From assembly GCA_002633005.1 (NCBI GenBank), contig NMRA01000113.1:115857-179856 (forward strand): a stretch of 64,000 nucleotides of DNA, in the 5' to 3' direction. Both the position numbers and the translations under genes were made by a program. Under the pieces are notes generated by a model. That model searched no databases, was not told the DNA's origin, and worked only from the letters and a program-made list of their open reading frames with translations. This stretch comes from Phoronis australis (Eukaryota; Phoronida; Phoronidae). How positions within the stretch are numbered: position 1 is the first letter of the stretch; each line of letters starts with the position of its first letter. This document shows, in pieces, positions 1-9,134 of this stretch.

Positions 1-443
1 CGAACTCACGACCTGGCGGATAGAGCGCGCGTGCTTTACCACTACACCACCACAACTTAAATCCTAAGCTAATACTAAGAGACCTACTTGTTCACGGTCC
101 ACAGCACGAAACCTACTTCTTTTTGTAATGTTTATTACACGTTTTATATTTTGTGCAATCGGTTCGTAACAAATTTGTTGTATTTAAATTAGTCTTCAAA
201 TGCCCAAAAGACCAAATCCGTTTTTCGTGTTGGCAATAATGACGGGTTTGCTTTGGAAATCGTCTTAAGTTAAGGTTTGACAAAGAGAGAATTATGAGTT
301 TCTGAGTGATTCACTAAGGCTTCGATTAGAATTCACATCTTACCAGCAGCTTCTGATTTTTCATCGTCACACAGGCTCCATTTTCTTCTCATTGCACAGT
401 GGAGCAGACGACGGAAACGGAGTCGTAGTGCGCAGCGCCACTG
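1..443 (-). repeat. Dispersed repeat with tRNA-like Pol III head, copy 1 (cut by window edge)
   Basis: Read on the minus strand, this segment matches 52360-52836 almost base for base, with small indels; I judge it near 85-90% by eye. Its left end, at window positions 1-60, carries a tRNA-like region. The A-box-like word TGGTGTAGTGG (reverse complement of 39-49) is followed by the start of a B box (GAGTTCG at 1-7), which the window edge truncates. About 380 bases of shared sequence lie 5' of this head, where an ordinary tRNA-derived SINE would have none. The outer end at 432-443 is the shared word CAGTGGCGCTGCGC, after which the copies diverge. Confidence 0.8.
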
Positions 444-1949
444 CCCCCCCTAAATCCGCCTATATTGACACGCATTGATGGCGTAAATTGATGACTATCA
501 TTCTCCTCGTTTACACGTTACTTTAACGGAAACTTGCTTCTTTATCCGGCAATAGTTTGACATAACGTGCCCGCATTTTGAGAACCCGTTATTTAGTGGG
601 GGAAAACTGGTTATCAAAATTCGGGCACGTAATATCAGACCGTTACCCTTTATCCAGTTGCCAAGGAGCAGAATAATCGATCTCTATTCAATTGTCTGAT
701 TCTATATTAACTGTAAGAGTTCACTGGATTGAGATTTATTTCACGTAAGTTTCTACAAAAACCCATTGATCAAGGCAAATTTGATTCACACGTGATTTTT
801 GCCAGTTATGAGCTAATCTTGTCAGAATTGATGCTTCAGTGAATTTGAATGCAGGTTGAAATTTCAGAGAAGATATCTGAATGTTTGGCCGTCAAATTGT
901 TAAATCCACAAGATGATTTTTGAACAGTGAAGTAACTCTTTTAGAGAGTAGTTCGGCGAAATTTTACTTTTACAATGGATTTGGGGCAACTTTATATCAT
1001 TTGCTTCTCAAACGGCAAAAGAGGGACGAAATTGGTGACGATGGTGGGAGGGGAGAAACTAGTGGTGACAACAGTGGAGGAATTAGAATACGGAAATTTG
1101 GTGGACCACTTGGCGAAAACTTTGGTGACCTTGGAAGTCGAATTTGCCTGTATCCCCATGTGATTTGCTTGTGCGCCCCGTAATTTCCTCGTGTCCCAAG
1201 TAATTTGCCCGTGTTCCCAGTAGTTTGCGTGTGTCCCCTGTAATTTGCCCGTGTCCCCAGAAATTTGCCTGTGTCCCCCACTAATTTGCCTGTGTCCCCC
1301 AGTAATTTACCCGTGTTCCCAGTGATTTGTTTTATCCCAAGTAATTTTCCCATGCCCCAGTAATTTGCTTCAGTGTCCCCCAATAATTTGCCCGTGTCCC
1401 AAGTAATTTTACCCTGCCCCCAGTAATTTGCTTCAGTGTCTCCCAGTAATTTGCTTGTGTCCCCAGTAATTCACATGTGTCCCCCAGTAATGTTTACCTT
1501 CCTTCGGCCCTGTATAGCCTGTATCAATAATGAATGGTCAATTCTTCTAAAGCTTTGAACACAAGAAAAAAGTGAGACCAATTTTATTACGGTAGTCGTC
1601 TAAATCAAGAATTGTTTTTTGACAGAAGGCGCAGGCTTATTGCACATTTAGATTGTAAGTAGAAAGAAAGTGCTGTTTTAAATAAATATTTGAAGATTAA
1701 TTTTTAAACTACAGCGTCTTCTCCTTAAGTATCCAATGTTCAAAGGACACCTAGACTCAGTCAAGTAACCCTGTTGGTTTCATCCAAATACACTTAACTT
1801 ACTACTGAGCTTAAATGTCGCTGTCGTCGTCTTCGAATTTGGTCAACGTCGCCGTTGTCACCGTCATTTCCATGCTCATCTTCATCTGTCACTACCACCA
1901 CCGCTTCCATGAACAATTCTGATTTTGTTGCTTTCTCCTTTTTTTTCAG
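444..1949. other. Non-coding stretch before the left-hand gene's last exon (probable intron)
   Basis: I see no exon in this stretch. It contains a fragment of the hAT-like short element at about 440-460 (CCCCCCCTAAATCCGCC) and the minisatellite at 1146-1492. It ends in a strong polypyrimidine tract and CAG acceptor at 1931-1949. The short open frames here are not supported by any family resemblance. Confidence 0.5.
1146..1492. repeat. Degenerate ~20-22-bp minisatellite
   Basis: About 16 imperfect tandem copies of a unit close to GTAATTTGCCCGTGTCCCCA are visible, with variable spacing of roughly 20-22 bases. Some units carry TTC-AGTG insertions (around 1366 and 1428). The array lies in the presumed intron just upstream of the exon at 1950. 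Open frames across it are by-products of the repeat. Confidence 0.85.
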
Positions 1950-3309
1950 CCGCGAAGTGCTTGCTCTTCAAACAGAGAATTACGCTCTAGAAAAACAACT
2001 TCATAGTTATCAACAATCAATAGCTAAGACAAGCAGCAACAACGGCGGATCACGTCGAGGTAGTGTCTCTCCAGAGAGAATACCCCCCATGCAAGACCAA
2101 GGTCCGTCACTGCAACCACTACAGAGGAGTTCAGCACGTGCCGGATCGACACCGCACTTGGCTTATTCCGATGCTGTAGATGCGTATCACAGCGATTCCT
2201 ATTACCCCACGACGACGGGAAGTGGCAGGAACTCCCGCAGAAGTTCATACTCTGCCGATCCTTACCTGCACCACTATTCATCGTCAGCACCATCGCATTC
2301 CACGCCACCGAGTGTTGCGCAGCAACTTCTCAATTCAACTCACAGTGCTCGTAATTCGCCGCGTAATTCCATCGCGCAAAGTGCCAACGACGGCTACCAC
2401 GAGAAATATTTGACGGACTTTCAAGGAAATGACCAGCATATGAAACAGGTTACAGTTCATGATAAGTATGGTCCCTTGGATAAATATCCTACTCAGGATA
2501 AATATGGCGGATACGACAGGTATAATCCCAGCGACAGGTACGCATTTACACAAGATAAATACGCACCAGACAGGTACCCCAATGCACAAGATAAAGTTAT
2601 ATCTCAAGAAAAGTACGCAGCGCAGGATAAGCATGTGGAAAAGGTGTCACAACAAGACAGGTATACTGCTCAAGGAGAAAAGTACTCAGCAGCTTCTCAA
2701 GGAAAATTGTATCCACTGACCACACAGCAAAAATACGTGACACAAGATGGCACCACCAACCAGGAGAAATTCAGCACAGACAAGTACTTATCATCTGCAG
2801 CTCAAGACAAATATGCTGCTCAAGACAAGTTTGGAAAACAAGACAAACACGCAATACAAGACAGGCACGGAAATAGCCAAGACAGGTACGGAAATCAGGA
2901 CAAATACGGACCTCAAGACAAACATATGACAACTGACAAATATGGTTCCACAGCAAAACAAGACAAGTACGGAGCTCAAGACAAGTACGGAACGCATGAC
3001 AAGTACGAAACTCAAGACAAGTACGGGACGCACGACAAGTACGAAACTCAAGACAAGTACGGAGCTCAAGACAAGTACGGAACGCATGACAAGTTCGGGA
3101 CTCATGACAAGTATATTTACGATACCAAATATTCCACCAATGACAAATACCCTTCGAAAGAGAGGTACAGTGCGCACGACAGGCACATGCAAGACAAGTA
3201 TTACCATGGTGATAAATACCCAGCGGAGAAGCTGTCGAACAGTCGTAGCAGTAGCAGATCGCGAAGTTCACAGAGATACTACGAACGCGACGTACTCAAT
3301 GACCAATAA
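1950..3309 (+). CDS. Terminal exon of an unidentified coiled-coil/DKY-repeat protein (5' partial)
   Basis: A polypyrimidine tract ending in CAG at 1947-1949 marks the acceptor, and the exon opens with one base completing a codon. It encodes 452 residues before TAA at 3307-3309. The first ~25 residues (REVLALQTENYALEKQLHSY) look like the end of a coiled coil. A Ser/Arg-rich linker follows with several S-P and RRxS sites. From about exon residue 155 the protein is dominated by D-K-Y motifs spaced 5-8 residues apart, and it ends in an RS-rich stretch and DVLNDQ. The tail is highly charged and probably disordered. An ATG at 1855 is in frame, but that reading would translate the polypyrimidine tract, so I treat 1855-1949 as intron. 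Upstream exons are not in view. I do not recognise the family; a cytoskeletal or centrosomal scaffold is a guess from composition only. Confidence 0.7.
2959..3114 (+). repeat. Coding minisatellite, 18-bp unit ([QH]DKY[GE][AT])
   Basis: Nine units of 18 bases (the last one partial) stand in perfect register with the reading frame. Each encodes a six-residue unit such as QDKYGA, QDKYGT or HDKYET. HDKYET alternates with QDKYGT, so two-unit duplications are visible. The looser DKY repeats upstream (from about 2440) look like older copies of the same unit. Antisense Cys-rich open frames across this stretch are shadows. Confidence 0.9.
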
Positions 3310-3314
3310 TTTGA

Positions 3315-3320
3315 AATAAA
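3315..3320 (+). terminator. Candidate poly(A) signal AATAAA
   Basis: The hexamer AATAAA begins five bases after the TAA stop of the left-hand gene. Using it would give an unusually short 3' UTR of some 25-40 bases. Alternative AATAAA hexamers occur at about 4064 and 4621. Confidence 0.4.
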
Positions 3321-4080
3321 TAACAATGAAGAGGGATTATTCCACTCCTCTTTGTGTATTCTTAACATCCAGACGCGGCATGTTTTGCTACAAGTTTCTC
3401 GTTTTTGAAATTAGTAATTACTATGGATGCAAGGTAACGCTTTGCTGGTTAATATTTGCTTCTCATGGGATCGAGTACGAACTTCATGTCGTTGACAGCT
3501 CAAGTAGGGAGTTTGCAAAGACACGTCACTGTAGTTAACAGTATTAACTCCTTTTTTGCCTATTGATACGTAATTATTGCGAATTTAGTGTTCTTCTACC
3601 AGTTATTAAGCGATTCTCAATAGCTTGCCAGTTTGGTAAAAAGAGTTGATAATGTCATTACGACATTTTAATCATGACTAGAACATGGTGTAAAAGGTTA
3701 CCAGTACGCTCACAAACGATTTATGCAAAGAATTTTAGTCATACAGTTAGAAATCACATGGTAAGGTCTTAGTTTCATAGACGTAAGAAGTGGGAGGGGG
3801 CCAAGGGATGAGCGGGCCTCACTCGAGGTGAACGCGGACTGGAGCGGCTTTGGTGAAATATAGGTGTGATGACCGGGAGGGCAGCGGGGGGGGGGGGGAA
3901 CTTGGAAGGATGCCCTTACAGTTTCTTCTCCGCGCAAAGAAAGCCTTCCTATGCTAAAAGAGATCAGTAGCTTTTACGAAATCAGAGTGCTTACTTGTGT
4001 AATTTTTTATTTTGAGTGTAGAAAATAGTAATTTATTTGAGCGGCAGAGGGAGTGTTGTATGAGCAATAAATCGATAATA

Positions 4081-4283
4081 CATGGTACATACACGTATTA
4101 TGAAACGTACATGGTACATACACGTATTATGAAACGTACATGGTACATACACGTATTATGAAACGTACATGGTACATACATGTATTATGAAACGTACATG
4201 GTACATACACGTATTACGAAACGTACATGGTACATGCACGTATTATGAAACGTACATGGTACATACACGTATTACGAAACGTA
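4081..4283. repeat. 29-bp tandem repeat, seven units
   Basis: Seven consecutive 29-base units begin CATGGTACATACACGTATTA and start at 4081, 4110, 4139, 4168, 4197, 4226 and 4255. Only four single-base differences are visible across the array, so it is young or homogenised. There are no spacers of differing sequence, so this is not a CRISPR array. Confidence 0.97.
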
Positions 4284-4768
4284 CTTGTTGTTGTTTTATG
4301 CATTTGATCACACCCATCTAAGCGATCTTGACTGCAAAGAAGCCCTTGAAGTACCCAACTAAAATATTAAAAAGTAAATGTACTGTGTTTTCGTTCCTAA
4401 TTTCCAAGAAATTGAGAAAATTAACATATTTCATACATGTAGGAGATCAATAGTTCAATTTAATATATATCGTAAATTAGGTGCAAAAACAGATGGTGCA
4501 TATGTTTTTTAGTAGTTCATTGAGTAACAACACTTCATGTTTACATCATATTCCTGAAATGTGATGTAGCCACGAGCTGTCTACTCGACAAGAACTCACA
4601 TGCACGCGTGAAACGTAAAGAATAAAAATCGCATTGGAGACACGACTTGCAAATGATCCCTGGAAGAATCGGAATGACAATCTGATCCTACATTTACAGA
4701 ATTATGCAATTTCAGATTACTCAAAAGTCTTTATCGAACCTGAAGTCAACTATTCCAGCTAGTAGCAT

Positions 4769-4838
4769 CAGTGGCGGATTTAGAGGGGGCCATACCCCCT
4801 TAAAATTCTCCCAGATTCCATTCCTGGATCCGCCCCTG
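4769..4838. mobile_element. Tiny hAT-like inverted-repeat element (MITE), 70 bp
   Basis: The left end CAGTGGCGGATTTAG and the right end, reverse complement CAGGGGCGGATCCAGG, form terminal inverted repeats. The CAGNGGCGG start is typical of hAT-type short elements. The interior is GGGGG...CCCCC. No exact 8-bp target duplication is visible (left flank AGTAGCAT, right GTCATAAT). Confidence 0.55.
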
Positions 4839-6459
4839 GTCATAATGGTCAAAATGACTACATTTAGCCTCGAAGACAAGAATCATTTTTAAGGTTTTGA
4901 ATTGTGAAAGGATCATTTACAAAGCATGGAGTTTTCGTCTGACACTCGCTGCAGATCAAACTGTCTGGCGTGAGGTTTTTTAGTACCAGATTTAAAGGTC
5001 CTCGAAGAATTGACACTGGCAAGCGGTGGCTTCTGTAATTTCGTTCTCTAAAACCACAACAGGCCAGTACTGAAATATATCAGAAATTAGGTTTTACACG
5101 CATAACCTGAACTATGGATACCCCGACTCTCGTACTCTTTCACGGATTACTGCGCTCAGTCATATGTGCTCGTGTCTTCTAAAAACTGTTGAAGAATCCT
5201 TTACGAAAAATATGGACTTTAAAGAAAATCTTGCAACTAAATTCGAAAGGTGCGTAAATGCAGATTTTATATTGCATCGTGTTGCGTTAGATAACTCAAC
5301 GTGAAATCATGCTTTGTGACTTACCTGTTTATGGGTCAACAAAAATCAAATTCTGATTCACTTGGCAAAATTCCCGTTCGTGTTGTAAATTTTATTATCA
5401 GAGTTAAATGATATGACTACAATGCAATCGGAAAGTAGTAAGCTTCAACATTTTGACATCAAAGTGACATAAATGAGCCCACAATTATTAGTTTAATAAG
5501 CATCCGCAGATAAAATGTCCGTTTTTAATTATTCAGAGACGTCTTTTCGATTAGTTGATTGAATTTCAGTCACAATGCGTGTGTTACAGAAATTAAGAAA
5601 AAACGAACAAAACCGTAAAATGAAGTGCGAGCGAGTGTAAAGATACTTTCAGCCTTGTTTGTGCCTTATTTTACAATAATATGTTTTTTAAACTTGGTGA
5701 GGGTTCTCACAGAAATCTCATTACATATGGCGGTAGTTGTGCAGTTGTACCCATAATGTATGGATCAGTTGTCACCCACTATTGCGGCCATTTTTTTTTT
5801 GGGGGGGGGTGCACCACCAAAAATAAAAATTAAAAATTAAACTAAAAAATTCATACTAAATTCTTTTAGTTTCACGATATTTGAAGTTGTGTTGAAAGAA
5901 CGTTACTTGGCTCAAGTTTCGACTGAACTATACCTTGCGTTAACAAAAGTGGAGCGAAAAGAGTGTTTTTAACAAGGGTCATTTTGTACATGTTTAAGAA
6001 ATTAGAAACTTATTTCCTATCGATATCACCATTGTTTTTATTATTTATGATCTATTTACATCATGCTGAATTCCCCTTTCCAACACCGCATTTTGTCCTT
6101 CAACTTGAAAAAGATACTCTTTACTTTGTTTCCACCAGTTTAGGAAATGGAACGAGTCTCATCAATGGCCAGGTAACCTTAACACAGGAACACACCTGTT
6201 TATATTGGCGTTTTACTATCAATATTTCGCAGTAGTTCATAAAAAGTGAAGCTCCTTGTTATTCGTATGTGACTGCCAATTTTATTGATGCACATATAAC
6301 CTGGTATTGGTGCTATATTGAAAAGAAAATATCTGCATATTGATTTTATGTAAATTGGTTTGGATTAAACTTCGGAAAGGTTAAGTCTAATACTGGAATA
6401 ATAACTTACAAAAACTTATCCATACGTGTGACAAATCGAATCTTAAACCGCCTCGGCGT

Positions 6460-6562
6460 CTAGTCAAAACGCCACCAATTGGCCAGAATAACCATAACGT
6501 CGCAAGCCAAGCTGCAGTCCGTGAGATGCGGACAAAACGTTGATAATTTTTGTAAGTTTTTC
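6460..6562 (+). mobile_element. 3'-end remnant of a Penelope-like element
   Basis: About 100 bases match the sequence that follows the GIY-YIG open frame at 17300-17396: both contain AACGCCACCAATTGGCCAGA, AAGCCAAGCTG, CAGTCCGTGAG or AAGTCCGTGAG, and AATTTTTGTAAGTTTT. Only the 3' untranslated end is present, as expected for a 5'-truncated insertion. The shared end defines the element's 3' terminus near TTTTTGTAAGTTTT. Confidence 0.75.
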
Positions 6563-7009
6563 TGTTTTCAGAACTGGATGTCTCAAAATGTCCATGCTTT
6601 TATTGTCGTGAATGTGTTAAGAAACAATATTCCTTGATGTGCATCTGTAGTCACTTAAAGCTTTTAGTTCATAAAGCGAAATATCGTGTCGTTTTATAAT
6701 GAATTTATTTGTAATTGCGGTCATTTCAAAATTTAAACAGACTGTGACCAAGGGCTATAGTCATTAATGTTCTTATAGCGTCGAAAGAATATTCAAACGA
6801 AATTTGGCCAGAGCTAGGGTCTATTCTTTTCCCATGCTCGGGCAGAAGCAAATAATACAAACGTCGAGGGCATAATGTAAGGCTGCATTTCGCTGGGTAA
6901 AACGAAAATCGAATAAGTGTTTTTAGTAACCCGTGTTCATGCTATTTCATCATCCGTCGATTTTTTATTACAAAAGCAACACAAAACATTGGCATGTGCC
7001 CACGATGTG

Positions 7010-7380
7010 GGCTATAAATATTTCCCCGTTATCGGATATATTAAAAAATCAACATCAACAGTTCCCTCCTCATCAGGAACACGTACGTCAAATTTCATGA
7101 AGATCCAGCAAATAACATGGTAGATACTACCATAAGGGGCGCCACAGCTAGCAGTCCCATCAGTCCAAAAATTGACACCAGTCGTGCTTTCCTCAATAAA
7201 AAAACCCATGTGCCACATTTCATGAAGAACCATGTGTTGTCTCCTTCCCCGAAATTTCTTTTGCAAATTTCATGAAAATCAACAAAGAACCTCGGTACAT
7301 ATCGAGGTATATACAAAAAACCTAAATTACCATAAGAGGGCACAGCAGTTGTCAGATCCGTCCGGAATTCTGCGGTCATT
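7010..7380. repeat. Diverged copies of the ~150-bp dispersed monomer
   Basis: Two and a half monomers are recognisable by the recurring words CAAATTTCATGAAGATCC, CCATAAGGGGCGCCACAG (7131) and CCATAAGAGGGCACAGCAG (7331), each followed by a GATCCGTCC-like word. They belong to the family forming the array at 23677-25020. Confidence 0.7.
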
Positions 7381-7523
7381 TGTGTCAGGTTCGAAGGGAC
7401 ACCGCTGTGGAATTTCGAGATCCTGTAAGGAGCCGAGGACGCAGTATTCGACGAGTGGATACAATGAATTCTTTTTCAAGAATACAATTCACTTCTTACG
7501 ACCTATTCTCATTTCTCCAGTCC

Positions 7524-7702
7524 TGGGGCGTAGGCGCTCGTATAGGCGCAGCCAATCACCTTGTGGCATTAGAACGTAGCGCCTGCGCACCGTAAGTTAC
7601 GTTATAGTGGGGCGTAGGCGCACGTAAGCGTAGCCAACCATCTTTTTACACCGTAACTTAGCGCCTACGCACAGCAAATGACGGTATAGTGGGGCGTAGT
7701 CG
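7524..7702. repeat. Tandem ~84-bp units, each a GC-rich inverted repeat
   Basis: Units begin TGGGGCGTAGGCGC at 7524 and 7608, and a partial third unit begins at 7690. Within each full unit GCGTAGGCGC is met about 45-50 bases later by its inverted partner (GCGCCTGCGC at 7579-7588, GCGCCTACGC at 7661-7670). Each unit can therefore fold as a hairpin. CpG density is well above the neighbourhood. Confidence 0.85.
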
Positions 7703-7846
7703 TGATAGATAGCTTGTACACTGCTTCGCTGACGACAGCATTGTTGCCAAATATTCCAGTGTGTGACTTTACATCCTGGACAATTTATTCAAAGTGTTGT
7801 TGTGAACTTGGAGTAGCGTTGACTTGACAATGATGAGCAGTCATGT

Positions 7847-8004
7847 CAATGGCGGTTTTTTGGGGGGGCCAAGGAGGCCATGGCCCCCCTAAAATTCTCA
7901 CAGAGTAGTTGGCAGTACGGGGGTGCGAATGTTTGACGGGCAAAATCCTGGCTCGTAATACTCTGCCCTGGCCCCCCTAACTCAAAATTCTGGATCCGCC
8001 CCTG
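7847..8004. mobile_element. hAT-like inverted-repeat element (MITE), ~158 bp
   Basis: The left end CAATGGCGG and the right end, reverse complement CAGGGGCGGATCCAGAATTT, bracket a G-run/C-run interior containing GGGGGGGCC and GGCCCCCCTAA twice. It is the same family as 4769-4838 and 8768-8974. No exact target duplication is visible. Confidence 0.6.
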
Positions 8005-8052
8005 CATGTTGCCCTCTTCTGCCGGGGCATCTTGCACCCCAGAACGTGACCG

Positions 8053-8280
8053 ATGGGATCCGGGATAAGACATGACGAGCACGAAATCGGGCATATTTGC
8101 GATCTGTTTGGGCTGGTTGCTACAACAGCAATCAGAGGAATGCGTGAGTTCGTTGAAATGGACGAAGGACGCGGTTCAGTAGAGCAGACAACCTACCAAG
8201 TGCTCTGTGACAACTGGGCCTCTGCATTAAGACTCTTCCTTGCAGTACAGCTGAATGTGAGCGAGGATTCAGCGAAATGA
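8053..8280 (+). other. Doubtful open frame, 75 codons, no recognised domain
   Basis: The frame runs from ATG at 8053 to TGA at 8278-8280, with AATAAA beginning on the final A of that stop codon. The composition from HEIGHICDLF onward is more protein-like than most chance frames here, and the stop-plus-AATAAA arrangement resembles a terminal exon. I recognise no family and see no strong acceptor. It directly follows a MITE, so it may be a decayed fragment or chance. Confidence 0.15.
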
Positions 8281-8767
8281 ATAAATAGTAAGACGATTGC
8301 CTTTGTTTGCTATTAGAAACCACCTCCAGCTCGCCCGGTTTCCATGTTCGATCCATAACCTTATGCCGAAAAGTGGTTTCGACAACACAGAACTGCTGAT
8401 AGTTTTTAGTCCAAATCATCATGTAACTTGGAAAAAAACAAGACTACCGACAAAAAAGTTTACGGAGGATTCTGTAACTAAGCACTCTATTTTTGGACAG
8501 TTCACTAGTCTAGTACCTGGTATTTTACTAGCTTTGAAACTAAACGAAAAAAATAAGAATAGCTGCTTGCAAGTTTGTGTACTATATATATGAATGCATG
8601 CACGTGTGTACTATTGTATATAGTGTTCAGCTCATTGAAACATCAGTGCTTTTGTAACATCGTATTTGTGTAATTAGTCTTTGAAGAGTACGGAGTAACA
8701 TATATTCGCCAAATAGTAAAATTTTAGATTAATATTTGAAGATAAAGAAACAAGTATGGTGTCATAC

Positions 8768-8974
8768 CATGGGCGGATAAAAGGGAAGGGCCTCCGAGGA
8801 CACACCCCAGGGGCGACTAAAAATGCCGCCATCATATAGTTTCTGGGCGTTACGCGGCTATTATCCTTTATAATTGTGTTTGGGTCCCCCTTCAGTGACT
8901 GCTTGGAATGCACGCGTTCCTTTAGTATAGTGTGTGGTTGGGCCCCTTCCTGCGACATCCTAGATTCGCCACTG
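8768..8974. mobile_element. hAT-like inverted-repeat element (MITE), ~207 bp
   Basis: The left end CATGGGCGGATAAAAGGG and the right end, reverse complement CAGTGGCGAATCTAGG, are inverted-repeat termini of the family at 4769. Flanking 8-mers GTCATACC and CTGATACC agree at 6 of 8 positions, a possible decayed target duplication. Confidence 0.5.
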
Positions 8975-9134
8975 CTGATACCCACTCGTGAGTCAAACAA
9001 TAAGCCTACATGTTTGCGAGTCAGGTTTTGCGAATTCAATGCACTTTTAAAATTCAGTGCATAAGGTGACACGGTGGGCTTTGGGCGCCTACTTACTTCA
9101 AATTTTACCACTACAGTACTGCATTTCTCTTGCA

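Larger units (their letters stand above)
3321..9134. other. Intergenic stretch with repeats, no clear gene
   Basis: This stretch lies between the left-hand gene and the CaMKK 3' region. It has a poly-G run at about 3886-3898, the 29-bp array at 4081, hAT-like short elements at 4769, 7847 and 8768, a Penelope 3' remnant at 6460, diverged ~150-bp monomers at 7010-7380 and tandem hairpins at 7524. From 4850 to 6450 and from 6570 to 7000 I see nothing but AT-rich sequence. One open frame (8053-8280) is listed separately as doubtful. Confidence 0.6.

Noticed and set aside
1146-1492. Possible CRISPR-like array
   Set aside because: The units are contiguous, 20-22 bases and degenerate, with no unique spacers. 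It is a minisatellite in animal DNA.
2771-3271. Two antisense Cys- or Val-rich frames of 138-166 codons
   Set aside because: They are shadows of the in-frame DKY coding repeats on the plus strand.
4081-4283. Possible CRISPR-like array with 29-bp repeats
   Set aside because: The 29-base units follow each other directly without spacers.
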